DNA of 64,000 nt from Gonapodya prolifera JEL478 (lineage: Eukaryota > Monoblepharomycota > Monoblepharidomycetes > Monoblepharidales > Gonapodyaceae), in the NCBI GenBank assembly GCA_001574975.1, contig KQ965732.1, positions 1,250,131 through 1,314,130 of the forward strand. Direction: 5' to 3'. Numbering within the stretch: position 1 is the stretch's first letter; every line of letters begins with the position of its first letter. The position numbers and the translations under genes are program-made. The notes beneath the pieces are model-generated. The model was not told the origin of the DNA and ran no database searches. It worked only from the letters and a program-made list of their open reading frames with translations. Of the stretch, positions 48,001-60,200 are shown in pieces.

Positions 48001-51000
48001 TGGTTGTGGGTCTACCAGTAAAAGGTCAATGGATCGTGCATCATTTAATTCAAATGATCCACCAAGAATAGTTGGCAGATAAATTCCTCGATTGGATGTT
48101 GTTTGAAACCAGCCTTTTGTCGTCGGAATGGGAAGAACTTGACGAAGATCTTGAAACAGCACATCATCGGAAGAGCAAGAGTCACATGCTGTTGTGTGGT
48201 CCTTGACATAGCGAAGGCAGCTCACAATCTTGGAGTATGAGTGCAGGTTTCCAGTTCTAAACACTCGAATGATATAATGATGAATTATGTCATGTGGGCC
48301 TGTACGCTTAACCCCAACGTAGTCCAAAAACCTCATAACGGCAGCACGATGTGTGCCAGCGGTTTGGAACGCGTTCATATCAAGAACTTTAAGGTCTGTC
48401 AAAAACTCATATCGCTTTGTAGAGGCACCGCTGTCGTCCTCGTCCGGGAAGAATACATCATTTTCTTCAGATGAAACCCAACGACCATCTGCAAGAACAA
48501 AAATTTTCGCTTTTCTCAGGAGCTCCAAATCTGTTCTCGCACTCTTTCCTTTGCTCCTCGACTCAACGACTCTCGCAAGAATTGCGTAGAGCTCTCCTGA
48601 TGGTGATAAAAGTCGATTCGTAATAGTCCTAGCCAGTTGCTCGACATTCACCATCTCAACCTTGAGCATCCGGCATATGTTTTCACTCAAGATTAAGCCT
48701 TCATTCAACCAGCTTTTTCCTGTGCTGATCTTCAAATCATCGCTCGAAACATTCTGCCGGATATCAAGACCAACAGTCACAGAATCAGTTGGGGCCTGAA
48801 GAACACCAGAAGGCACAGTCCATTCCCCTTGAGTTGTTAATAGACAAGGCGTTGTTCTCATTACGGCTTGAATTGCAGGTACAAGAGCCCGGAAAAATCC
48901 TTCCGCAAAGTCAGGAATGTACTCCATGAATCGTACTATGGTTTCTTCAAGAGACTGATTTTCCAGGATTTCCTGAGGCAATTTAACCCAGGATTGAAAC
49001 GCCTCCGCAAAGAGGTTGGGGACTTCATTTCTCAGGAGAACATTCCGAGGATGATCGGAGTCTATGTCTTCTCGAGAACTTGGAACAGCGAAGTCACCCT
49101 GCACAATAAACTTCAATCCGTAAGTCCGAAGGGGCAAATAAGCGAAAGCTGGTTGTGGTTCTGCTGGGACCTTCAAGGAGAAGGCAAGCGCCAACTCTCC
49201 AGATGTTGCCGTTTCGGAGTCTTTTCGCGACCATGCAGGAATGTCAACGATTTTCCGAACGATGAGCCATCGATAAGTGGAATCAGCTGTGTTGTCAGAC
49301 TTCCTGACCACTTCAACGATGCGACTCTGATGGTCCGGCGATTTGAAAATAGAAGTCTTGACCAAATCTGTTGGAGTTGACAAATCGATGAACTGAATGG
49401 TCTTGACTTTCCGTAAAAATATGAGGAGCCGTGCATCAACCACTGTCTCCATCAAGTTCGTCCTCTCCGCAAGTATATGAGGCAAAGGCAAGACGATTTT
49501 CGTCGCCCACAAATTATCGTCTGGTAAAGGATGGCTATCAGACCCAATCCACTCGGGTACAACAAAAGACTTGGCATCAAAGCGTATATGGAAGCCGTTG
49601 GAGTGTATTTCCGGCTGTGCGGAAACCCGGAAGACGGATTTAAACCCCACACCCTTTCTTCCAATGAAGCTTAAAGGTACAGGAAGGATATGAGTCACGA
49701 TAGTGGGGAAGTGATGTAAATGTACACATACCTGCCAGACTTGCTTTCCTTGGTACTAACGTGTTGTGTTTGTTAATTGCGCTACCACAGAGCTAAACGG
49801 AAAAGGCTCACCTTCGCCCGACATCACAAAGTGATCGGAGATCACTTTCACTAAAGCCATCCTCATTGTTTCTTATGATGATTGCAGTCGACGTAAGAAT
49901 AAACTGAATAGTCGCTGCACTCGCTGGACTCAAGTTCTCGTACTGAATGTTCAGATGCCGGAGACACGTTAGCAATAGAATGAAACGATAGAAAAGGTGC
50001 TCTCACACATACTCTGTTATCATCAGCATTCTGAATGAGCTCCAGAGCGAAATGCGTGTCGCTGGAATCTATTTATATTACGTGAGCCAGAAAATAAGTT
50101 GCTTCAAAAAACGAATGGAGTGGATTTTCATCACTTACAAAGTTCGGTACCCAAACGTTTGAGTGCCCTCTCAACACGCTCTCGCTGTCTTTTGAGCACT
50201 AGTTCGACTTCTGGGCTCGCGTCTTCAACACCGATACCGAATTCGCTGCGCCGGATATCATCGACAACCCAATGTGGATTATCGTGACTGCCTCGGATCG
50301 CGGTCTGAGTACCGCTGTATGATCCATCAGCGGGGGCGGGCATTGAATCCGAAGAAGATGCATGGACTTGATGACTATCAGATGTGGGGACTGTGGGCTG
50401 CCCACTCTTTTGTTCTCTCGGGAGCTCACCCCCAATAATCATACTTGGCGACCTCGCCTCTGTCCACTCTTTCCACTTCTCTTTGGCAACCACTCGGGTC
50501 ACCACAGATTCCAAGACTTCCGTCCTCAACCATCCAGTAAATTCGTTGCACATGGCAGTAAGAACAATCCGGGAAACACCATCTCCACTCTCCGTCACAA
50601 AATCCCTCGTCGCCATGACTAACGCTTCAACATCGCCGCGCCCTGAAGATTCGTTTGCAGAGCTCATGTGACTATGCACAATCAACGCCCCTGCTACTCG
50701 AGCTGCCGCTATGGCGTCGCGGCGCATCAATGCGGCGTGGTAGTCCATCACGCCTCCATTCTTTGGTCGATACTTGTGAGGTGTTGCAGACACCACCAGA
50801 AGCTGCCCACTTTGCTCCGCCATACGATCACGATGAAGGTAGTGCCGCAGGCTGAGGGAGCAAAGCAACGCCACTTCGAACACACCTTCATCTGAAAATG
50901 CGGTTCCACCCAAAGTCTTTCTCCAACTCAAAGCTGTCTCAACCACCTCCATCCAACCAATTCCATCGCTGAGACCCAAATCAGCTGGTGTTTCGACATG

Positions 51001-54000
51001 ATATTGCATCTGAAATGCTGGTTCTAGAACATATTCGATATCCTGTTTCTTCTCGGGATTGACTTTGCCATGGTCGTCGACATAACCAGTCAGTTGCGCA
51101 CACTGCCAAGCAAACGTCAACAGCCCAAGTTCAGGCCTCGTTACATGGATGAGAGCTGGATCGAGAGCGCTATCCAGTGTAAGGTGGTGCGACGCAATGT
51201 ACCGAAGTAAAGCAAGGGGCTCCATACGGCTTGTCAATTCTGCAAGATCGGCTAGAGAAAGACTCTTAGCCGAACTTAGCGTTTGCTGGATGTAAGACTG
51301 CCGAGCCTTCTTCTTCTTTGTATATTCAGCATCTGATTCAGAGCGGTCGCTTTCAGCATTGTCCATCTCCACATCAGCATCTTGACTTGCGTGGTCAGAA
51401 TCGGTGTCAACAAGAACTGGATCAGTTTCCAGCTCTGCTGGGGATATACTTGCTGCAGTACTTGGGGGAGTAAGGTGCTTCAAGACGAATTGCCCAAATC
51501 TGTGATTGTGACAAAGGGAGGTCGTTGCAAAAGAATCCAGAACATCCAGTCACGAAAACTCACGTCATCTTTTCTTTCAATGCCAAATCCTCGAATCTGA
51601 CGACACCGAGCTGACTACAAACCAGCTTTTCGAGGTTCGCGACATAAACGGGCGGTGTGTTACTATCGTTGAGGCTTGACGACGTTGGGTCAAATATTCC
51701 ACCAACACTTTCCATTGCACGATAAAAAGCCCGCACTACGCGGGTCTCCAGGTCGACCGAAGACACCTTCGTGGGCGCGTTTGATGATGAAATCGGACTT
51801 TCGACGGAGGCAAGTGGATGAGCCACTTTCGAAGGTTTCTGCTTGGTTGAGACACTCGGATGGGGAGTACTTGGCGAGCTATTTTGCACCTGTTTTGGAG
51901 ACGCACCTGAAGGAAGAGAACCCGGCGGAAGAGCGCTTGTTATACCATTGTGCGTGGCGTTGCTCGGTAATGAAGAACTCGTCTTTTCAGCATCGTCGTC
52001 GATGGACATTGCAGCATTCGCTTCCATCTCCCCAATCATCACCAAAGTGGTGGCCAAGTCCAAACCCGCCATCGCTACTGTGGCTGCCACAAGAGCACCC
52101 AAGTTCGCCCTTCTTGCATCCTGCTCGTCCCAGGCTCCCGCTACGAAACTGAGAATGTGTTGCGATCCCAGATCCTGCTCAACCGCTCTTTGCACCTCCT
52201 GGGCCATGATCTTGAGATATTGGATGTCTGCCTCCGGAGTGCCGATCCACTTTGCGGTAGCTTCAAATTGTTGGGGTAAATAGGCCCAAAGTCGACAACA
52301 GGCTGCTATCAGGGGGAGCTCTTTTGGCCCAGGACTGCTCTCAATCGGGATGCGGTTTTTGGCAAGCCCTTCTATGGTACTGCTAAGCGTCAAATTTGGA
52401 TACGCTATATTGTAGCTGGGTAAGAAGTGCACAATTGGAAAGTTTCGCACGTTAAAATTGCGATGGAGATTTGAACTAAAAACGTACCTCTCCACGAGCC
52501 AGTCACCGCCTCCTTCTACAGTTTGATCCAGCTGCTTACGCGCTTTTTCCAAGATCTCTTCTGCTTCTCGCGCACGAACCAGCAGTGGGGAATGGCGCCA
52601 CGGCGACGAGGTCGTAAGGTCCTGTGCTATCGGCGAAATGTCACTCAATTCCAGTAACGTGGGTCCTCTCTGTTTGGCTTTTGGTACATGCGCAGAGGCA
52701 AGCTTCCCTCGCTTCTTTTCCTGACTGTAAGCTGCATACATCTCCAGCACGGCGGTCCAACCGACTCCCTCCAGCCCCCGCAACCCCTCTCTTCGCATTT
52801 CGGAGTCATTTACTGATATCCCAACATAACCAGGTCCTGGAAGCCCCATCCGTTTCGCGACGTACTTTCGGAAATCGTCCTGTGCTGCACTGTTCACGAG
52901 CGTCTCAATAGGAGGTCGAAGAGCTAGCCAGTCCCGAAGCCATAGCATCACATGAGTGGACGTAAATTTAGGGATGGGAGCATCTGGCAGCAGTCCATAA
53001 TGCGTTCGGATCACTGGATGTGTGCTCAAAGGACCATTTTGGGGTCCTCCCGTGCGGGGTTTACAAACTGGATCATCCTGCAAATGAAGATTGGGAGACG
53101 CAAAAGTTAAGCTTTAGCTGATCTCCTTTCCCCAAAGAAACGAAACACATACCCTTAGAAACTCCCACGCTGTGCTCAGGCCTACAGACTCCACTACAGC
53201 CTTTGTTGGAGTCCCCATGGCCTGAACGACTTCTTCGCTGGTGTCGATCTTCCGATCCAAAATGGCCTTCAGCGCGGCGCGTACATCTCTGTCGACAGAA
53301 CCGACCGCCAGTATCGTCGGTGAGGAAAGAAACTTAGATTCTTGGTATTGCGTTCCAAGGGTTGGGTCTTGCTTCACAAGGGCTAGGAGGGAATAAAGTG
53401 CTTTGCTCAATCACGGAAACTGTTCCACGCTCGAATCCTTCTGAGCCAAAACTTCTACCCAATCTTGCCACAATCACCAAAAACGAAGTTGTCACCCCGA
53501 CGACTCTCGCTGGTTCCGCTAAAGTTTCGGGATGTACGACATACCTTGAAAAATATCTTGAGCGGTAACGTATCTCCCTTCCTTGGCACCACGTGCGACC
53601 ATTTCGGCAGCGAAAGCCTCGATTTCCGCGATCGGCAAAGAATCTCCCATTGCGGGGGTTTGGGGACTACCACGATACTCCACGCTGGCTAACCTTGGCG
53701 CGACTGAGATCTGCAGGGTTTCTCCAGGTGACATTGCAACCTGTGGTAGCGGGACTGCAGATGCATTTTCAGTTGCTCCAGAAATTGAGTCCGCGTTTAT
53801 CGGCACCGACGCAAGTGACGTGCCAGGAGATGTAACTTCCTGGGCGCGGTTGGTATTGTTTCCACGTACCCCTGCCGTGGCCGCTGCAGCTGCCCCAATG
53901 GGTAAAAACCGTGGCAGATGGTTGGTGTTATTCGGGGGTTGTGTTAAACGACTGAGCATGCTGCTAGTGATCCGAACTTGTGGAACAGCGGTCGACGAAG

Positions 54001-54067
54001 AGCTCTTTGAAGCAGAAGGAGGGGGGCGGTCTCCACTTGGACCCCCGCTCTCTTCGGAAGGCGTCAT
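45011..54067 (-). CDS. Giant GHKL-ATPase / NOV_C (DUF3883) protein, copy A, 13 exons
   Basis: Thirteen exons read leftward: 54067-53545, 53382-53153, 53077-52488, 52415-51564, 51499-50139, 50068-50013, 49942-49812, 49755-49732, 49669-46389, 46331-45762, 45704-45308, 45244-45202, 45139-45011. All joins are in phase, giving 2,728 aa. The N-terminal about 1,180 residues are mostly helical and unrecognised. A Bergerat ATP-binding fold follows: N-box ELIQNADDN (Glu1195, Asn1199), NNEDGF (Asp1232) and GRKGVGFKSVF, as in sacsin and plant NO VEIN. The C-terminus is a NOV_C/DUF3883 domain with WDIEVIT (Asp2636) and QYVEVKTT (Glu2655, Lys2657), a PD-(D/E)XK nuclease-like signature, then SHRE. A KRTRRS patch suggests nuclear entry. 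GHKL-plus-DUF3883 proteins are sparsely studied; chaperone-like, chromatin or defence roles are possible. ATP and nuclease residues look intact. Confidence 0.85.
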
Positions 54068-54256
54068 TTCGCGATCCAGTGTCCACGGGTTTTGGAAAGC
54101 AGCAGCTGCAAATGAAAACTTCGAACTGCGCAGTAACGAACTTGAATACTTTTGGGAATGCTCGTGCACTCCCTCCCCTCGGCTTGGTGACACATAAAAT
54201 TTGTATTGGATGTTCCAATTGAAACATCTGAATCATTGGAGACGGAAAACGGAAAC
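54068..54256. promoter_or_regulatory. Shared bidirectional promoter of the two giant NOV-type genes
   Basis: Only 189 bases lie between the two start codons, which point away from each other. An AT-rich ACATAAAATTTGT element at about 54190-54202 is the only TATA-like site, about 55-65 bases before the plus-strand start. Unless one gene has a far-upstream first exon, both are driven from this spacer and are probably co-regulated. Confidence 0.6.
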
Positions 54257-57200
54257 ATGTGGCGAGATCGCGACCGGGAGCGAGAGAGAGAGCGGGAGTG
54301 GGAAAGGGAACGAGAGCATGAGAGAGAACGGGAACGCGAACGGGAAAGGGAACGAGAACGAGAACGAGAGCGGGAGCGAGAGTGGGAGCGGGAAAGGGAA
54401 CGAGAGCGTGCACGCGAGAGGGGAAAGGATGGACGGCCAAGAGATCCCCGACGACCCTCCGACCGGGACAGGCGAGATTGGGATTTTGGTACCCAGTTTC
54501 CTCGGAGAAGCAGCGAACGATCGCCCGTTCGAAGACTCTCCCCACCCCGACGACCGTTCGACAGATCTCCCCCTCTTCGCCGTGCATCGGAACGCTCTCC
54601 TCCGAAAAGGCTCCCCGAACGTTCCCCTCCACGAAGAGCCTCAGATCGTGCTCGCTCCCCACATCTCAATCTCCGCGAGGACCGCAGGTCGTCAGAACGC
54701 TCTCCTCCAAGGGAGCGTCCCGGTGGTGTGAAAGTCTTTGTCAAGGATCGTTTGGAGTCTGCCAAACCAAAGGATGCAAATGAGAAAAAATCGGCTCCAC
54801 CGTCCCGAGCTCCGTCGCCTCCAGCACAAGTGAACTCCACGCGAGCATCACCCGACCCCGCAGCGTCCCCACTCCCAACTCTGTCGACTCTTTCTACTGG
54901 CCCTGGACCTGCACTGCTCTTTAGGCAACTCCGTGCAGGTCGCATTGCACCTCCATTCTCGGGAGAGCCGTCTCCAGTTCCCAGTCGAGCTGGCACACCT
55001 CCTGCATCAACAGGAGCGCCAACCCTTCCAACCGTCCCCACTGTGCCAGTGTCAACCCCTGCATCTGCTGCATCTGCCGCAAACAAATCCACTCACACTC
55101 CACTGTTCCGTAAAGTTGTTGTCGCACGCGAGGAAGAGGCCGGAGTCCAAGCGACTGTGTCCAAGCGAAAGCGCAAGCGTAAGAACAAGGATGGCACAAC
55201 AAGCAATGCAGTTGGGGGGGTTGTGGAGCTGACCGTCGTGGAAGGCACCTCTAGTTCAGCAGCTACAAAGTCCGGAGAGCTCCCCCACGATGATACATCC
55301 GACGTGGAGGTCGAAGTGGAAGACGATGTTGATGGAGACGAGTATGAAGGCGAGGGTGGTGACGGAGAGGATGGAGACTATGAAGAGGCAGTGGATGGAG
55401 GCGATGATACTGCGGATGAAGCTGATGCCACCGATGTCGTGGCGAGGAGCCTGTTGGAGAGTGCGGTCTCCGAAGGTCGTTACATCACTGCATCAGAGAT
55501 ATCTGAAGGTGAGGATCACTTTCTCAGTGTGGTGGCACCGAGGTACAAATTTCATTTCGATCGTTCAAATGAAGCCTTATACCTACAACACCCTCATTTG
55601 GATCCTTCACTCTCACCGACGTTATTATCTGTTGCTGCATATGACCGAGCTCTCCGAGCGGCATTATGGGCCACACTTGTCGATGCTGACATTGTCACGG
55701 CAAACGACTTCTTAAAGGTACGGCTGTCGGAGCGTGCGAGTAGAATGTTGTCCGTTTTAAATAGTTTGTTTGCTCGTTTCTGTAGCTCCCTGTTTGCAAT
55801 TCTCCCTTCACGTCAAGCTTCCCCGCGAACGGGCCGATATCCACTCATCCCTCAATTCGTGCGCACTTCAGGCTAGCCCCATCTTCTCCCGTCCCTTTAG
55901 TGGGAGCGATCCAAGCCTCTACTCTTCTTACACAGTATTTGTCGTCACGCCGCTATCAACATGACCCCAATAGAAACCCCTATGAGGACCCCGAACTCGG
56001 TTTCTTGGCATTTGCATCTCGAGCCCTTGGTCTTCTGGGACCTTCTTTTGTTGGTATCGCCGTGGCCTCACGTGCGTTGCGGTACCCAGGCCTGCGTCTG
56101 AGGGTACCTCAGGTTCCTCATTCACTGGAAAGATCATCGCACGGTGTCCCGTCCGGAGGGCTTTGGTCTACGTGGCAGGCCGACCATGGGGCATTGGGTG
56201 AAACCTGGACAGAAGTTGTGGAGTGCTTGATCGGAGATGCTGGCGAAGCAGGAGTGGTCCTGTGGGACGAGGAGTGTGCGATTCAGCCCGAAAGGGTTTC
56301 GTTAACTGACGCTGCTACATTGGAACCCGTAATGATAAAGCATGAACCGGGCACGGAGATTGCAGAATTGTTGACTCCCATGGATTATGGAATGGAGTCA
56401 CAGGACTCAAAGAAATGGAAGCATGGTTACTGTAAGGGCAATAAGGGCAATGCCGCTAAACTGTGGATGATTGAAGGGACTTTGGAAAAGGCTGCAAGAA
56501 CTCTTGATGGAGTAGTTGATGGTGGAGGGGCCTGGCTTCTTGAAAGGTGGGTCGGAGTGAACTTCTTTTCTGGACGAGCAAGGTTTGAACACTGATTTGA
56601 ATCATCTGGATCGGCAGTTATAATGCTCTCCCCACGTCATCTCTCGATCGCTTGCTGTTGTTTCTGTCTTCGCGTCGTTCCCCCCCGGACCATCCAGCTT
56701 CTCGTGCCCTGGTCCAGTTGGCGATTGTTTTCCTGCGACTTTGGTCTGACCCGTCGACCCAGCAGGGAGTATCAGATCTTGTTATTGCACGCCTCCGCCC
56801 ATCCCGGCATGATTTGGAATGGATTCAATCAACCGCAAAGGCTTTAGTCGCAGCAAAAACCGATCAGGAAGTGTTCGAGACTATCACAGGAGGTAACGGC
56901 TGGGGTGAGGAGGAGGTGAGAAGGCTTCACCTTGCAGCAGAAATGGCGATGATTGCTGCCATTTGTGGAATCCCTCTGGGACCAAGCCAAGTTGTAACAG
57001 GAGCTGAAATTGGCGAACACTTGAATGTATCAGGCCGCCTTGATATCGAAACGGTGACCCGCACAATCAACCATATTTTAGCAGCTAATGAAATAACCGG
57101 TGGAAATGGGCGAGAAGTACCTCTCGCAATACTGGAGAAAAAGATTCTATCAGAGTTTCGCGTGGGTAAATTTGAGACGCTGGGCTTGGAAGGTTGTCCG

Positions 57201-60200
57201 AGGTACGATTTTGTTTCGAAGCTCCTTATGTAACACAATGTGTGACATGCGTTCATGGTCATCCTTTCCAGCTTGATTGAGTTCCTTGGCAAATACATGG
57301 GCGTGGAAATGAATGCTTTCCGGCTCAACAATGGCGCCTCTGAATCTCGTTCGCCGGACACCAAACTGACAAGCGGAATGAAGTCTCTCCGTGTTGATAT
57401 GATGGAAACGTCGGACTCCTCTTTGAAGGTTCTACATTTGAAAGATCTCATTGACCTTGCTGATGGCCAAGATTCACTTGCAATTGTTCGCCATTTATCA
57501 TCTGCCGGGGTCAACGTCCCCGATTCTCTCGACCCTGCACTCCTCCACTTTACGAGACCTGAGCTTGACCTGTTCGGTTTCTCTTGGCAGTGTGCGCATT
57601 TTGGTGGATTTCTGGATGATGCTGGCAACATCAAGAAGGATAAACGGGAAGTACTTTTTGCTGTCCTGAACGATGCATATCGCGCACAGTATGGAATCGG
57701 AGGTCCAAGAGATTTGGGGCTTCGGTCTAGTTGCAGTTGGGTTGATGTGACGGAAGGCGCGATTGAGTGGAAGCGGAATGTGGAAGGTAGCAAAAAGGGT
57801 TCATTTCGGTCACAGAATGGAGTCTACGAAACGGCGCTATTTTGCTCCGAGGACTTAAGGCATCTTTTACCTGGATCCCAAGCAGGCTTGTGGAGGGCGG
57901 CTGAATTCAGAGATGTGACCACGGGGCTCATCGGTAACCTGCCATCTTTGTGGAAGCCACTTCCGGCAGTTGGAGATGTCAGGAAGTTCCACTCATCGCT
58001 CATAGAGTGCAACGCATTGGATGCTGCTAAGGAAGCAGCCGCTTTGTTCGTGCAAAGACATAGTGGTGCCCGAGACAAGGTCGGAGGGGGAGACCTTCTA
58101 GCAATGGCCATGGCTACAAAGGATTTTGTTGCAAAGGTTGATGAGGACACGTCACGAATAGTCCTCGTCAATTTGAAGAACGAGCTTCCCAATTGGATGA
58201 GGGAGGAATTCGTTGAGTCTGTGCTGAACAAGGCTGTGCCGAGGGTTAAGTGGCGGGAGTGGACTGTACCAGTCAAGAAAGACTCTGGTCCACAAAACGC
58301 GTTTGGGAATATGAAGATGCGTGAGCAGGAACATCACAAACAGGAGGTCTTGTTATCAAGACCCTCAGAGACTCAGTTAAAAGTTAAAGAAGTGCCATCA
58401 GTCTCGGAAAAGGATCCACGGACTGTAGTCGAAGATATTCGACGCACAGAGTTCGGAATCGGAGTTGAAGATGCCAGCCCTGAAGTTGAACTTGTGTTGA
58501 AGAACCAGAGAGAGCGCGTCGAACGAGCTATGAAAAGACTGGGCACCGAGTTGTGTAGGTATAAGAAGACCTAAAAGGAAAGTTGGCACTGTGCTGAATT
58601 ATGGTTTCGTTCAGATACATCCGATTCTCACTTTGCTTTGGAACTGATCCAAAACGCCGATGACAATCGCGTGAGTCATTTCGACCGTTATTCATTAGTA
58701 GTGAACAAACTCAACCAGCATTTTTGGTAGTACGATAGATTGCAAAGCGAGCTTCCCAGTATTCAATTCATCCTCACACCAACAGCTATAGTCATTAGGA
58801 ATAACGAAGATGGATTTTCGGCCACAGATATGAGATCTCTTTGCGATGTGGGACGAAGGTGAGTTTGGGGCGTGGACCTTTTAAAGAATTCGTTTTGATT
58901 CCCGTCACTTTGATGGGGTTAGTACCAAAGAAGGCTTTTCCGAAGTGTGAGTTCAAAATCAGGAAGATTGAATGAAAGTATCGTCACACAGTATGTGATT
59001 TTGCAATCGGTAGTTTCATCGGCCGAAAAGGCGTTGGCTTCAAGTCCGTGTTTCGTGTCACATCTCGGCCTGAAATCCACTCGAATGGATTCCACGTTTG
59101 TTTTGATGCCAAGTCGTTCGTCATACCTGAGTGGATCGACTACGACAGTAAGCCTTTGGATGACGATCACTTATGGAACACCAAGATCGTGCTACCTTTG
59201 ACCCACACACTTTCCGAGAGCAACAACCTTCTCGCGAGAATTTTAGATGCGAGGCTGCTCATATTTCTGCGAAAGGTAAAAAGGATTCAACTTCTTGACC
59301 TGTCCGACTCGTCGGCCAACAGAATGAGGACCATCGAGCGAGCTTCTAGCTCAGGTTCCCGTGTCGTGGAAGTCACGTCTGCGGATGGCTCTGGAGAACT
59401 ATCTTCCAACCGTTGGCTGGTTGCTCGAGAAAGCATCGATTTTCCAGCCTGGTGTCGGAAGGACACAGAAGCTGACTCACCTATCACAGGGGAGCTAGCC
59501 TTGGCATTCTCTTTCAATGTACCGACGGACCCACAACCAGCGTTTGCTTATCTTCCTTTGCGACCTTACGGCCTCAAATTCATAGTACAGGGTGACTTTG
59601 CAGTTCCCAGTAGCCGAGAAGACATCGATCAGGATCATCCCCGGAACGTTTTCCTGAGAAATGAAATTCCGCGTCTCTTTGTGGAGGCGTTCAAGCTTTG
59701 GATTGAACTTTCCGACGAATTCCATCAACAATCGCTGGAGTCTCATCTTCAAACGTTTTTGGAGTTCATTCCAGAACACGCGGAGGGGTTTATGCGTCCG
59801 ATCGTGTACGCTACTCAAGCGGCGATGAAAGCAACACACTGTCTCCTTACAAGCGAAGGACTTTTGGTTTCTCCATCGAGTGTACTACAACTACCACAGG
59901 ATCATTTTACTTTAGGTCTAGATGTTCGTAGTATTATTACCAGCGATAATCTGTGGAACATTACTGGGAAGAGGTGGCTTAAAGATGGACTTGTTGTTGG
60001 AGACGCTCTGCGCCGGATGCTCGAAATTGACACCCTCGGTGTGGAGCACTTAAGCGCTATCGCAGGGAGCGACATGTTTCAATCTCGGGGGGAAATGCTG
60101 ACTTTGTTTGCGAGACTGGTAGAGGCAAGATGCCGAACTAAGCACGAAAGGACAGATCTGGAACTAGTTCGCAGCACTCGAATGTTTGCTTTGGCAAATG

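Noticed and set aside
54064-55092. Leftward 342-codon frame with Ser/Arg repeats
   Set aside because: Reverse complement of the Arg-Glu repeat of giant copy B; it would also collide with the divergent promoter.
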